The notes below the pieces were generated by a model that was not told the DNA's origin, searched no databases, and saw only the letters and a program-made list of their open reading frames with translations. DNA of 64,000 nucleotides from Liolophura sinensis (lineage: Eukaryota > Mollusca > Polyplacophora > Chitonida > Chitonidae), in contig NC_088303.1 of the NCBI RefSeq assembly GCF_032854445.1, forward strand, positions 35,039,501 to 35,103,500, given 5' to 3'. Shown piece after piece: positions 25,151-37,379 of the stretch. The number at the start of each line of letters is the position of its first letter. The first letter of the stretch is position 1. The position numbers were made by a program, and so were the translations under genes.

Positions 25151-25390
25151 GTAATATAATTTATTATTATTTAGTTGGACAGCAAAGGGCTGAAGATATA
25201 TCAATGGACTGCCCATCTCTCTGCCTTCCTTATTATGTTAAAGAAGTGTGTTACTGTTGATAAATTGATTGTTTTGTGTTTTGTGACCTGATGTTTTAAG
25301 AGACTTGTTGTAAAGAAAGAAAGAGCTGCATGTAATTGGATGTATGGTCAAGACATCTCCAGTCTGCAATCTTTCCTAATCAGCAGTTCT
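25151..25390. other. AT-rich spacer
   Basis: Short AT-rich interval after the tandem repeat, with nothing recognised. Confidence 0.5.
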
Positions 25391-25720
25391 GAGGCTAGCT
25401 GTATTAAACGAGTTTCCCCGTTCAAAATAACAAAATGAGCAATCAAGATGTACTAACCGTGGCCGACATGTATAGAGCGACTGCAAATATTGATAAAACA
25501 GGACATGGAACTAAGCTACATGTTGAACGAGGAGACAAGAGGTTTGAGAGTTGACGGAATCCACAATGAATGTTGCTGAACTGCCGCCAGATGAGTGGCT
25601 CTTGACAAACCTTGTCCACATAGCCCCGCCATTATCAACTGACCTTTTCACATGATGCAAGAGCTCTAAAACACGAGGCCAAACTGTGTTCAGTATTGCT
25701 TTACATGGTTGTAGATTTAT
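25391..25720. other. Regulatory-like non-coding block
   Basis: Complex, GC-raised short block containing words such as AACCGTGGCCGACATG (near 25456) and ACTGCCGCCAGATGAG. No domain is found in the overlapping minus-strand frame. Confidence 0.33.
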
Positions 25721-26166
25721 AACCAAAGTCAGAAGTGTGAACAAAGTTGCCTTTTTAATAATTTATGATGAAAATAACTTGGGTCAATGTTGTGTTTAAA
25801 GGATACTTAAAATGGTTGATATTTATTTCTTAATGTGGAGTTTATGATGTGGAAATGAAGTAGCCTACTGTGGTGATGGCTACTACATGTATGTTGGAGG
25901 GAGAACCCATATATGGGGGGGTGGGGGGGGGGTGGGGGGTGGGGTGGGGGTCGGTGAGGGGGGGGGGTGGCCTCTGAGTTCTCAGATAATTTTTTTGTCT
26001 CATTTTTTCAGCATATCTTCATTATCTTTCAACGCATACTCTTCATGTTGTAGTACCTTTTCATGTAACATCTCAAGGCTTTAATAAGAACTGTATTGCT
26101 GCTATTCAGACTATACTTGCCTGTAGACCATTCAGATAAGCGCTCTCAAATCCATCTTTGCAGACT
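25721..26166. other. Spacer with strong G-tract
   Basis: AT-rich except for the G-tract cluster at 25915-25970: at least five G-runs of four or more bases separated by single T or TC bases, able in principle to form a G-quadruplex on the plus strand. The glycine-rich open frame across it is a composition product. Confidence 0.7.
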
Positions 26167-26314
26167 CAGCTGCAGCCGTATGCGAGGAAGATTGTCAGAC
26201 TGCGGTGGGGTGTGTGGGTTGGACGGGGATTTCCTCTAGCATAATCCTTTTGAACGTCACAGTCTTTGATTGAACAATTGCTGATTATGAACGGAAACAA
26301 TCAAATAAATAAAG
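26167..26314 (+). mobile_element. Degenerate SINE-like fragment
   Basis: The words TATGCGAGGAAG, GACTGCGGTGGGGTGTGTGG and TTTCCTCTAGCATAATCC match the order of the full SINE body loosely, and it ends with AATCAAATAAATAAAG. The middle is heavily diverged, so family membership is tentative. Confidence 0.45.
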
Positions 26315-26820
26315 TACAGTAAATAAATTGTATTGGATGTTTATTCTTGAAGAACATTATACTGTAGTACTTTAGTACTTGAAAAGTACTGGGGACTATT
26401 AATAAAGAGTCCATGTAAATGCTTTTTTTTTAAAATATTTCTGCAATATTGATTGTAATCCTCGTGAGGGTAGCAAAAATTTAATTATGTGAACTATTGA
26501 CATACATTCAACGAGATTGGTTGATGCTACAGACTAGTAAACTGTTTCTGGACGGGGAAATTTGCGAATGGTCCTAAAATTGTTCATAGACTTTGCAATA
26601 GCCACTTTCATATGTGCATAGTAATTTCATTATGTAAATTATTTTTTTAATAATTTTAAATTTGGTTCAGCAGTACCTGAATTTTTCCTAACATTTTAAT
26701 TCCCTCCCTCCCCCCCCCCCAACCCTCCACCCCCTCGCCACATACACACACACATATTTTATAGTTGGAAACAGATACACATGTGTATATTTGGTACATG
26801 TCTTCCTGGCATTTAACGAT
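26315..26820. other. AT-rich spacer with C-tract
   Basis: Contains a C-rich tract at 26701-26739 (G-rich on the minus strand) followed by an AC repeat, and three AGTACT words at 26368-26388. No gene seen. Confidence 0.55.
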
Positions 26821-27490
26821 GGACACAAGCTGCAAAGGTGATAGCTAGACTATGACGGTTTCAGGCCCCTTGTGCCATTGAGGAATTACCCCAGGGCCTG
26901 ACTCTCTTGGCTGTATACATAAGCCTTGGGTGTAAGACTAGCAAATATAACTCCCATTTAGGACAGATGGATAGGAGAAATAACAGTTTATAACCATCTG
27001 CTTGTGCCCGAAGGGGATTGCAGTAATGGGAGGTAATAAGTTTAATATTGTCTGTCTAGGTGTGCAGGGGTGACTGTAATTATATCACCATTTTTGTAGG
27101 CTGTGTCCGAGGTCGCAGGGACTGACAGGTTTCACGCCTTCCTTGGTTGTTGCGCGGCCCTTGAAGCTCAAGCCTTCATCAAACTTTCATGCAGCCCAAA
27201 GTTTTAAATATGACCATGACAGTAACAGAACGGCCTGTCTCGTATTGGCCACTTTGTCCTAATTTTCCTTGTCTTTAACACGAAGGCTGCGGCAGAAGAA
27301 CGCTTTCCCACCATAAACACATTGCTCAAACTTAACGAGCTTGGCACCAGTTTCCCCACAAGATCTGCTTGAATCATCAGCAGCTGGTGAGTTGTTAACA
27401 AAAAGGCAAAAAAATTGGACAGCCCCTGAGTGACCTTCCTTTAGAGACGCTAAATAGGAAGCACAGTGTCTGGGAAACTGGAGGGTCAAT
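26821..27490. other. Regulatory-like non-coding block
   Basis: Complex, GC-raised block (for example 27095-27180). The overlapping minus-strand frames at 27204-27489 are open in two registers at once and show no domain. Confidence 0.38.
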
Positions 27491-28290
27491 TTGTCTTTGA
27501 ATGAATAGGCATTTGTTTATCTGTTACATCTACATGTATGTTTGCCTGTTTGCTACATACTTGTCTATCTTGTTTTATTATGCTTATTTCAGTCTTTATG
27601 GTGGAGGTGCAAGTCAGCTCTCTTTTGTTTTTTTTTTTTAAATCAAACTATTTGAGTGTGCCCAAAATTTGTATACATGTTGATGGCAAGTGTAGCGATA
27701 AAAGTAATGTATGTATCACAAGTATTTGATCAGGATTAGATCAGTGCATGTAAATAGACATTGATCAGTATTGTCACGGAGACGGAGGGTAAATTTTGAA
27801 ACTGGAATCTGATTTATATTTAAGAGAACCATTCATCGACTTTATAAACTGCTCTATAAATTGTTTGTTGTTTCTGCTTCCTTCATCCTAACTGAACTAT
27901 GTATCATTTTGCGTGAAAACTGTTATAGTTCTGATATTAGCAAATTATTGTATAATATGGCTCTAATTTGTCTTCCTTTTTGAAATAATTGTTACTTAAT
28001 ATAACAAAAATGGGTTATGATTTATTAATTCCTGAAATTATACAGTGGAAAGATTCAAAATTTGATCACATTTTTTGTAAGTTTTAATTCATGATTTAAA
28101 AAAAAACATAACAGAACAAGTATCGGTAGTTAAAGATTTGATCATATGTATATATATATATATATAAACAGGAAGGCAAGTAGTTATAATAGCATTCATG
28201 ATGACCTACCAGCACATGCAGGTACATGCAAGTCATATACTTAAGTAAGCAATTTTGTCGTACATTAATTTGTTGTGTCATGTGTCATTT
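27491..28290. other. AT-rich spacer with (TA)n
   Basis: AT-rich, T-run at about 27628-27640, TA microsatellite at about 28148-28166. Nothing coding recognised. Confidence 0.55.
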
Positions 28291-28700
28291 TGCGCCTTTG
28301 CCTAAGGTTGTTAGTTTGTGATTTAGCTACACTTATATTGCACATGTGGCCAGTAAAGTTTCCAAGTTTGTGCCGATCAAGTTAACAGGTAGTTGCAGGA
28401 TTCTTCCCCTTTGTTCATGGATCAGAAGACGAGCCAGCATTCCCTAGAGTCAGATATAGTGTGTGCACTCAGGCTTGCTCTCGTGTTTTTCTGATCTCTA
28501 CGGTAACAGTTTACCTTGACTCTAATTGTCTTTGAGGGACACCGTCGTTATGTTAGCGGACTGAGGATCGGTTGGTTGCTCTTATCTTGCCCTCGGACTG
28601 TAGGCTTGATGAACAGCACTGTGTAGACACCTGTCCTCTGGCTTCGTTAACACCTGAGCAAGGTAAACCCACCCAATCAAGTGCTTCTTTGAATAATCCT
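28291..28700. other. Regulatory-like non-coding block
   Basis: Complex GC-raised stretch (for example 28400-28650) with stops in all frames. Includes the words CACATGTGGCCAGTAAAGTT near 28341, which resemble the core words of two minisatellites in the window. Confidence 0.33.
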
Positions 28701-29390
28701 CTTTCCTGATGTAAAACATCAAAAAATCTGCATGTGTTTTGTGCAGTTAGGAAAGATTATTTATGGGCAAATGGATCGGAACTAATAATCGAAAGTAAAT
28801 TAGAAATTTATTTGCAGTTTAATATTGGCTGTAGCTGAATTCATTCAACACTAAAAAATTAAGTATCTGCAAAAAAAAAAATAAATTCATGTACAGTTGT
28901 TTAATTAATAAGAAAGCCTATACATGTACATGTACTTCACAGTATGTTGGCCAAAAACACCTCTAATATGACAGTTGAAATCTGGAGTTTTCTTCATAAA
29001 AAACATTAACTGAATGCAGTATTAATTATTATTTATAGATATGTGCTTTTTGTCTGGATTTTGTTACTTTGTATGTATTGTGCCAAAATGTGATTGACCT
29101 AAATACATTTTAATGTATCTATTAAACTTGTTTTCTCAGTAACCTGACAAGCCCTTTGAACCATAAATCACTGTATAAAGTAAGTAATTGGCCTTATGGA
29201 TGAGGTGACATTTTTAACTTAACTAACAAATTTTGTTATTGCTTCAACTACTTCACGCATCTCCATAGGGATGAGAAGTTTAATTTAAATTGTCTGACAT
29301 GCATTTTATGGACACTCAATACTGTTTGTGATTGAAATTTTACTGGTTCCTTAAGCTCATGGTTATTTTTGTTTCCAGACTTTATAAGGG
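28701..29390. other. AT-rich spacer
   Basis: AT-rich with an 11-base A-run (28871-28881) and repeated TACATGTACATGTAC at 28921-28935. Nothing else recognised. Confidence 0.55.
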
Positions 29391-30185
29391 CACAGTTCCA
29401 TGACTTAGCCCACAGTGCAGGTTTTCACATGTGTACTTTAGGGCTTTGATCATTACCTGTAATTACGTCCCTGCGTGTAATCAGCAGTGCTTATTGGACA
29501 TAATATTGATATATTTCCGTTTGCCCCTGCGTGCCTGGCGTGATGATAACACCACACTTGTATTATTTTTAATAACAGGTTTACCTGAAATTTGATCAAG
29601 TCAGGGAAACGCATTCAGGTAATAATGATTGATCCATTACATGCGATTGGGCTGAGGCAGGGCTATTTAATGCTCCAAAGCTGTTCCAAAGTCTACTTCC
29701 TTATCAATATTTCAAGCCCACGACAGAGTCTGATTAGTTATTAATCATGCATTTTAATAAGAAAAGGAGGTGGGTGATTTTTTTTCTTTTAATCTCTTAT
29801 CTTTGGCTTCCGTGTCCACAAGATCATAAAAAGAAAATCAATTCGGTACATTGTGGCTCGGAAGTTGTTTTTTTTTTTGTTTTTATATCTATAACAGTGG
29901 AAGTCAATGATTGGTACAGACTCCGGATAACTGTGTACAGTTATGTGCTTCACATTACCCAGTAGCTGGGGATTTCCTAACACCATCGTAGCTGTGCTAA
30001 ATGATTTTCATGATTTGCTAATTCATAGAGTGACGTATGAATTTGAAACCTGCGTGTCAGGGCATTAAGTCCATCACGTAATATTTGTCCGTTTTGCATG
30101 ACTAATGGTATTAATATGACTATCAGTGCTTCTGTGATTTATTTGGATATCTACTTGTATTCTCCTGAAGGCACTCCATTAACAC
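29391..30185. other. Regulatory-like non-coding block
   Basis: Complex sequence with moderate GC at 29390-29560 and 29790-30070, interrupted by a T-run at about 29869-29878. Short opposing frames at 29747-29986 have no domain. Confidence 0.35.
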
Positions 30186-32050
30186 GTGTACATGTTACTT
30201 TGTAGCACACTCAGTGTAGTAAAGTCCACTCCACCACATGTACATGTTACTCTAGCACACCCAGCCTAGCAAAGTCCACTCCACCACATGTACTTGTTAC
30301 TCTAGCACATCCAGTCTAGTAAAGTCCACTCCACCACATGTACTTGTTACTCTAGCACATCCAGCCTAGTAAAGCCCACTCCACCACATGTACATGTTAC
30401 TCTATAGCACATCCAGTCTAGTAAAGTCCACTCCACCACATGTACATGTTACTCTAGAACACCCAGCCTAGCAAAGTCCACTCCACCACATGTACTTGTT
30501 ACTCTAGCACATCCAGTCTAGTAAAGTCCTCTCCACCACATGTACATGTTACTCTAGCACACCCAGCCTAGCAAAGTCCACTCCACCACATGTACCTGTT
30601 ACTCTATAGCACACCCAGCCTAGCAAAGTCCACTCCACCACATGTACCTGTTACTCTATAGCACACCCAGCCTAGTAAAGTCCACTCCACCACATGTACA
30701 TGTTACTCTAGAACACCCAGCCTAGCAAAGTCCACTCCACCACATGTACTTGTTACTCTAGCACATCCAGTCTAGTAAAGTCCTCTCCACCACATGTACA
30801 TGTTACTCTAGCACACCCAGCCTAGTAAAGTCCTCTCCACCACATGTACATGTTACTCTATTGCACATCCAGCCTAGTTAAAGCCCACTCCACCACATGA
30901 ACATGTTACTCTATAGCACACCCAGCCTAGTAAAGTCCACTCCACCACATGTACCTGTTACTCTATAGCACACCCAGCCTAGTAAAGTCCACTCCACCAC
31001 ATGTACATGTTACTCTATAGCACACCCAGCCTAGTAAAGTCCACTCCACCACATGAACATGTTACTCTATAGCACACCCAGCCTAGTAAAGTCCACTCCA
31101 CCACATGTACCTGTTACTCTATAGCACACCCAGCCTAGTAAAGTCCACTCCACCACATGTACATGTTACTCTAGAACACCCAGCCTAGCAAAGTCCACTC
31201 CACCACATGTACTTGTTACTCTAGCACATCCAGTCTAGTAAAGTCCTCTCCACCACATGTACATGTTACTCTATAGAACATCCAGCCTAGTAAAGTCCAC
31301 TCCACCACATGTACATGTTACTCTAGAACACCCAGCCTAGTAAAGTCCACTCCACCACATGAACATGTTACTCTATAGCACACCCAGCCTAGTTAAGTCC
31401 TCTCCACCATGTGTACCTGTTACTCATCCAGCCTAGTAAACTTCTCTCCAGCCTAGTAAACTTCTCTCCACCACATGAACTGTATAACACACCCAGCCTA
31501 GTAAAGTCCTCTCCACCACATGTACCTGTTACTCTGTTACTCATCCAGCCTAGTAAACTTCTCTCCAGCCTAGTAAAGTCCACTCCACCACATGAACATG
31601 TTACTCTATAGCACATCCAGCCTAGTAAAGTCCTCTCCACCACATGTACCTGTTACTCTGTTACTCATCCAGCCTAGTAAACTTCTCTCCAGCCTAGTAA
31701 AGCCGACTTCACCACATGTACCTGTTACCCTATAGCAAACCCAGCCAAATAAAGTCCTCTCCACCACATGTACATGTTAGTCTATCACATCCAGCCAAGT
31801 AAAGTCCTCTCCACCACACGTGCATGTTACTCAAGCACATCCAGTCAGTAAGGTTCACTCCACCACGTGTACCTGTTACTCTGTGGGTACACCCAGTCTA
31901 GTAAAGTCCACTCCACCACATGTACATGTTACTCTAGCACATCCAGCCTAGTAAAGCCCACTCCACCACATGTACATGTTACTCTAGCACATCCAGTCTA
32001 GTAAAGTCCACTCCACCACATGTACATGTTACTCTAGCACATCTAGTCTT
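30186..32050. repeat. Minisatellite, 50-52 bp unit, about 36 copies
   Basis: The unit is ACTCTAGCACACCCAGCCTA followed by GTAAAGTCCACTCCACCACA and TGTACATGTT. A two-base insertion (ACTCTATAGCAC) makes the 52 bp form. Variants include TAC/TTG/CTG before the final TT, CACACCC/CACATCC and CCACTCC/CCTCTCC. Between about 31420 and 31700 the array is rearranged, with shortened units carrying AAACTTCTCTCC duplicated within a larger unit. Opposing open frames in this rearranged part are repeat products. Confidence 0.97.
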
Positions 32051-32600
32051 ATTTAGATAATGGTTTGTTTTGAGTTTTCTTCCAACTAGTACATGTGTAC
32101 CTACAAACTAACAAGAGATTGGCCTTCAGCTAATGTATTTTTATCCAGTGAATTAAGTGACTGAAAGAAAGTCATTTCAGGTTAAAATAATTTAGCAGAT
32201 ATTTATAGAAAATGTAGTAAAATAAGAAGATATTCAGTTTGATAACAGCACATCTACTGATCATTATTCCTTCAGAATTAAGTTATAAAATCTTGAAGTG
32301 CTTGCTTTATGGACATGCGGAATCGATTTATATCAGATTAATGTAATCTGTCTTAATGTACATGAAAATTTGATACCTGTACTGTTTAATAGATCCCTAG
32401 ATTGGTCAGCTGATGTTATATTATTGAGATAGAAGGGATTATATGTGTGAATTAGCATGCCTTCATGAGAACTGTGATGAGCGAAACTCTGAAAGAATTG
32501 AATTAGCAAAGACTGAGATGGAGGAATCGTCCATCTGGCAGTCTGGCATATCTGCGACTCAACTACAATGTAGTTGATATTACCAGTTTTAAAGCTTTGA
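32051..32600. other. AT-rich spacer
   Basis: AT-rich sequence with no recognised feature. A 93-codon minus-strand frame lacks any domain. Confidence 0.5.
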
Positions 32601-33330
32601 ATAAATGGATGCACTCTGCCATAAATGAGGATTTATAGCTGTAACGCTTGCAAATCTCATGTGGACCATGAGAGGATGACTCCACAGTCCAACTTTTACG
32701 AAATCAGAGAGGAGAAGTTATTACGAATAGCCTTAGCTATAAAAGTCCATAAAAAGCGGAAAATCCATAAAAAGTGGAAAATCCATATGCCAACATCTGC
32801 AGTTTCTGCTCGGATGTTATCGTGGGCCACAAGCCAGCTCATCTGATGTATTCACCAAATTCTAATACAGTTAGTGTTAGTTAATCGAGAGATGCAGCTG
32901 TGCAACATAATCCATTCAGCACTTTGATATCCTGAACTATATGATAAACCAATCACCCCGTGTTAATGTTTCCAATGTACTCACATGTTACATGTTTATG
33001 GGCCTGGGGAATAGACGTTATCATGTGACATGGCCTTTGATTAAGTGTTGATTTACTGAAGGGATAGCCCCGGAATATTTCTTGCGTTCTCGCTAATTAT
33101 AATGCATGCATGTTAGCGGACCAAAGAAATTAGTTTGGTGATTGAATTTTTCCCAGAGAGAAATTGCTATCCACCTCTCGTGATGCAGTTAATTGTTCAA
33201 AGATGTTGGCAGAGAAATTAATATTGCTGTTTTCACCATGTCCCAGATTTCTTCTGTCAGGTGACCATTTCCAAGGTCACATCTCTTGTCCCCAAGGTTA
33301 TTCATTAACGTTACATTTGGACTGAGCTCT
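32601..33330. other. Regulatory-like non-coding block
   Basis: Complex block. An 18-base unit (TCCATAAAAAGCGGAAAA, then TCCATAAAAAGTGGAAAA) is duplicated at about 32747-32788. The part at 33000-33300 is repeat-free and mixed (for example TAATTATAATGCATGCATG near 33094). A 73-codon plus-strand frame at 32625-32846 contains two CxxC/H-like spacings but no recognisable zinc finger. Confidence 0.38.
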
Positions 33331-33797
33331 ACAATACATACATGTGTTATTTTTTTGTGACAGAGGAATATGCTACATAATTTATGACATGGGATGGATG
33401 AATTGATAGATGCATAAGTTTTTTTTCATCACCAGTATGTAAATGGTATATAATTCCAAGTTTAATTGACTTTTGTTTTGGAAGAAATACATGGATAATG
33501 CTGAAAAATATCGGTTAACTTCAGGATGTCCACTGTGGAATACAAGTAAGAGAATGGCTGAGCTGCATGTGGACAGTCTTTACAGTTCATACATTAATCA
33601 GTGCTATAAATATATCAACTCTTAAAACAGATATTTTTGGCGAAGAAAGGTGAAAAGATTTTTATGTTTTTCTCTATTTCTTTTAATCAGGCTAGTGATT
33701 GAATTTGTAGAAGCTCGAATCTGATTAAATAAGTGATGCAATTTCTTAACTTTTGCTCACTGTATACAGTGTATTATATGTATGTTTTTTGTACAGT

Positions 33798-33844
<47 letters not shown>

Positions 33845-33880
33845 ATGTGTGTACATGTAGGATTTTCACTTATGGATGGC
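33331..33880. other. AT-rich spacer with (TA)n(GT)n
   Basis: AT-rich. A long microsatellite runs from TA to GT repeats at about 33800-33852. Nothing coding recognised. Confidence 0.6.
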
Positions 33881-35100
33881 TTTTTGTTAATTATGGCTGT
33901 GTATAAGGAGCGTATTTTTCTCCCTTACTGGGCCACTTTTATGAGGCTATGACTCGAAGCATGTGATCGCCCGTAGAGTAATGGGTTAGAGATATTTGAT
34001 CTAGCTTTATGTGAAGGGGAGGCAATGATGCATATAACAGTGAGAGATTTACACATGGAGAACCCCCCATGGGCATACTAAACGGCTATGTAGTTATCAG
34101 ATGTGTGTATAATACTTTAGAAATTCCATCATTTGCCAGACTGGCTGCATACAATTGGATTAACTCCGCTTGCCCTGATATTTATTGGGGTATTTTTACC
34201 CATAATTTTCTGATTTCTCCAGCTCCAAATGCAATTTTTTCATACTTGGCACTGCCCCCGGTGTCATATGTAAGTGTTGAGAGGGCAAAATGTAATATGG
34301 TTTGCGCGGATATTCCCCAAATGGGAGACATTAGCCTTGGCAATGGCCACTCAAAACTGTAGCGTATGCTGTCAGAAAACGCCAGCGCCATCTGATTATA
34401 TGCATAATTTGGTTTTTGCCACCAGGGTGTGAAGGTGCTGACACTTGGTGGCGTGGGTCGGCGAGTCAATCGGGAAGGCCTCGCGATGACAGGCAGCCCT
34501 CTGGAGAGCTATCTACGCTCTCGGATCATATCTGAGCCGCCAGCAGGTCGTGCCGCTGGCCGTCTTGCCCCAATCCAGAATTGATCCTCGTCCATAATAT
34601 TAGCGAGTTATGACTCGTGCCTCACTCTTATAGCGGGAGCCTTTATTCCGCCTAGTATTAATAACACAGGCACAAAAGGGCTCTCGTCGGGCTCAGACCA
34701 AGGTGCAAATTACAGAAACGCCGCCATAGCGATAAATAATCCACACCCATGTTTGGAATAAATGGAGTCACGAAGCAATCAGTTGTCATTTCCAAATGCT
34801 CAATAGAATTATGGACCCGAGATGTACAAGGAAATTTTCCCTCCAGTGTTGCTGCGTTATTACTAAAGGTCTGCGTGTTGCGGTGAAAATGCGCCTCATT
34901 TGAGGAAATCCCACACACCTGAGGCACTTCGAGTTTTAATAAAGCACTCATATTGTTAGCGTCTATCAAATCGCTGCGAATTCCTTATCTTGCTGAAGTT
35001 TTTGTCCATATGCTTTATGGCAGATCGCCACGTGAATCTGTTTTATTTCCAGTCCAAGAGTTTTAAGACTTCCCTAATGAAGAATAACAAAGTAGATTTC
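33881..35100. other. Regulatory-like non-coding block with GC peak
   Basis: The most GC-rich and CpG-rich long block of the window, peaking at 34430-34640. It is repeat-free with numerous CpG words. Overlapping frames are open on both strands in several places, as expected from composition. It could be a large conserved non-coding element, a CpG-rich promoter-like region, or hold a short exon (see 34426-34584). Confidence 0.42.
34426..34584 (+). CDS. Possible terminal exon, low confidence
   Basis: A TTTTTGCCACCAG sequence ends at 34425 and resembles a 3' splice site. Behind it is a 52-codon frame closed by TGA at 34582-34584, beginning GVKVLTLGGVGRR. I recognise no family. The frame is unusually GC-rich (near 58 percent by eye), and at that composition 53 codons without a stop happen by chance roughly one time in seven. 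It may simply be the GC peak of a non-coding element. No partner exon is seen in the window. Confidence 0.13.
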   Translation, partial: GVKVLTLGGVGRRVNREGLAMTGSPLESYLRSRIISEPPAGRAAGRLAPIQN

Positions 35101-35270
35101 TTAGGACTAAAGCAGACTTCATAATACAGAGGTCATTTCTTAAACAGGATTTTTTGCCAGCTTTACTATTGTGATAATACTTTAAAATGTGAAAACAGTG
35201 TGTGTGTGTCAGTTAAAATGTACTTGTATACTGATCACTATGTGTACATTTCAGTTTAGGAATATCTACA
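35101..35270. other. AT-rich spacer
   Basis: Short AT-rich interval between the GC-rich block and the following minisatellite. Confidence 0.5.
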
Positions 35271-37379
35271 TTTGTAATGGTGGCTGATATAACAAAAACA
35301 TAATGTACCAGCATTTTGTAATGGTGGATGACATAACAAAAACACAATGTACTTACAGTTTGTCATGGTGGCTGATAAAACAAAAATATAATGTACTGGC
35401 AGCTTGTAATGGTGGCTGATAAAACAAAAGTATGATGTATTAGCGTTTTGTAATGGTGGCTGACATAACAAAAACATAATGTACTAGCAGCTTGTAATGG
35501 TGGCTGATAAAACAAAAGTATAATGTATTAGCATTTTGTAATGGTGGATGATAAAACAAAAGTATAATGTATTAGCATTTTGTAATGGTGGATGATAAAA
35601 CAAAAGTATAATGTATTAGCATTGTGTAATGGTGGCTGACATTACAAAAACATAATGTACTAGCAGCTTGTAATGGTGGCTGTCATAACAAAAACATAAT
35701 GTACTAGCAGCTTGTAATGGTGGCTGACATAACAAAAAAATAATGTACTAGCAGCTTGTAATGGTGGCTGATATAACAAAAACATAATGTACTAGCAGCT
35801 TGTAATGGTGGCTGACATAACAAAAACATAATGTACTAGCAGCTTGTAATGGTGGCTGACATAACAAAAACATAATGTACTAGCAGCTTGTAATGGTGGC
35901 TGATATAACAAAAACATAATGTACTAGCAGCTTGTAATGGTGGCTGTCATAACAAAAACATAATGTACTAGCATTTTGTAATGGTGGCTGATAAAACAAA
36001 AACATAATGTACTAGCATTTTGTAATGGTGGCTGTCATAACAAAAACATAATGTACTAGCAGCTTGTAATGGTGGCTGACATAACAAAAACATAATGTAC
36101 TAGCAGCTTGTAATGGTGGCTGACATAACAAAAACATAATGTACTAGCAGCTTGTAATGGTGGCTGTCATAACAAAAACATAATGTACTAGCAGCTTGTA
36201 ATGGTGGCTGACATAACAAAAACATAATGTACTAGCAGCTTGTAATGGTGGCTGTCATAACAAAAACATAATGTACTAGCATTTTGTAATGGTGGCTGAC
36301 ATAACAAAAACGTAATGTACTAGCAGCTTGTAATGGTGGCTGATATAACAAAAACATAATGTACTAGCAGCTTGTAATGGTGGCTGATATAACAAAAACA
36401 TAATGTACTAGCAGCTTGTAATGGTGGCTGTCATAACAAAAACATAATGTACTAGCAGCTTGTAATGGTGGCTGACATAACAAAAAAATAATGTACTAGC
36501 AGCTTGTAATGGTGGCTGACATAACAAAAACGTAATGTACTAGCAGCTTGTAATGGTGGCTGATATAACAAAAACATAATGTACTAGCATTTTGTAATGG
36601 TGGCTGACATAACAAAAACGTAATGTACTAGCAGCTTGTAATGGTGGCTGTCATAACAAAAACATAATGTACTAGCAGCTTGTAATGGTGGCTGACATAA
36701 CAAAAAAATAATGTACTAGCAGCTTGTAATGGTGGCTGTCATAACAAAAACATAATGTACTAGCAGCTTGTAATGGTGGCTGTCATAACAAAAACATAAT
36801 GTACTAGCAGCTTGTAATGGTGGCTGACATAACAAAAACATAATGTACTAGCAGCTTGTAATGGTGGCTGTCATAACAAAAACATAATGTACTAGCATTT
36901 TGTAATGGTGGCTGACATAACAAAAACATAATGTACTAGCGGCTTGTAATGGTGGCTGACATAACAAAAACATAATGTACTAGCAGCTTGTAATGGTGGC
37001 TGATATAACAAAAACATAATGTACTAGCATTTTGTAATGGTGGCTGACATAACAAAAACGTAATGTACTAGCATTTTGTAATGGTGGCTGACATAACAAA
37101 AACGTAATGTACTAGCATTTTGTAATGGTGGCTGTCATAACAAAAACATAATGTACTAGCATTTTGTAATGGTGGCTGACATAACAAAAACATAATGTAC
37201 TAGCGGCTTGTAATGGTGGCTGACATAACAAAAACATAATGTACTTTCAGTTTGTAATGGTGGCTGATATAACAAAAACATAATGTATTAGCATTGTGTA
37301 ATGGTGGCTGACATAACAAAAACATAATGAACTAGCATTGTGTAATGGTGGCTAACATAACAAAAACGTAATGAACATT
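35271..37379. repeat. Minisatellite, 44 bp unit, 48 copies
   Basis: The unit is TAATGGTGGCTGACATAACA followed by AAAACATAATGTACTAGCAG and CTTG. Reading it unit by unit gives 48 copies at a 44-base spacing (for example 36507, 36551). Interior copies are nearly uniform and differ mainly at one triplet (GACAT, GTCAT or GATAT) and at a linked block (AGCAGCTTG versus AGCATTTTG). The first nine and last four copies are more diverged (AAAACAAAAGTATAATG, GTATTAGC, AATGAAC). Since 44 is not a multiple of three, it gives no long repeat protein. Confidence 0.98.

Noticed and set aside
24853-25260. 135-codon W/C-rich frame
   Set aside because: Mostly the 40 bp tandem repeat.
25887-26084. Glycine-rich protein frame
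   Set aside because: Created by the G-tract at 25915-25970.
32625-32846. Possible zinc finger (CNACKSHVDH)
   Set aside because: Spacing does not match a known finger and the rest of the frame is low-complexity lysine-rich from a short tandem duplication.
5841-37379. CRISPR-like array (regular repeats)
   Set aside because: The repeats are adjacent tandem copies without unique spacers, and the DNA is animal-like.
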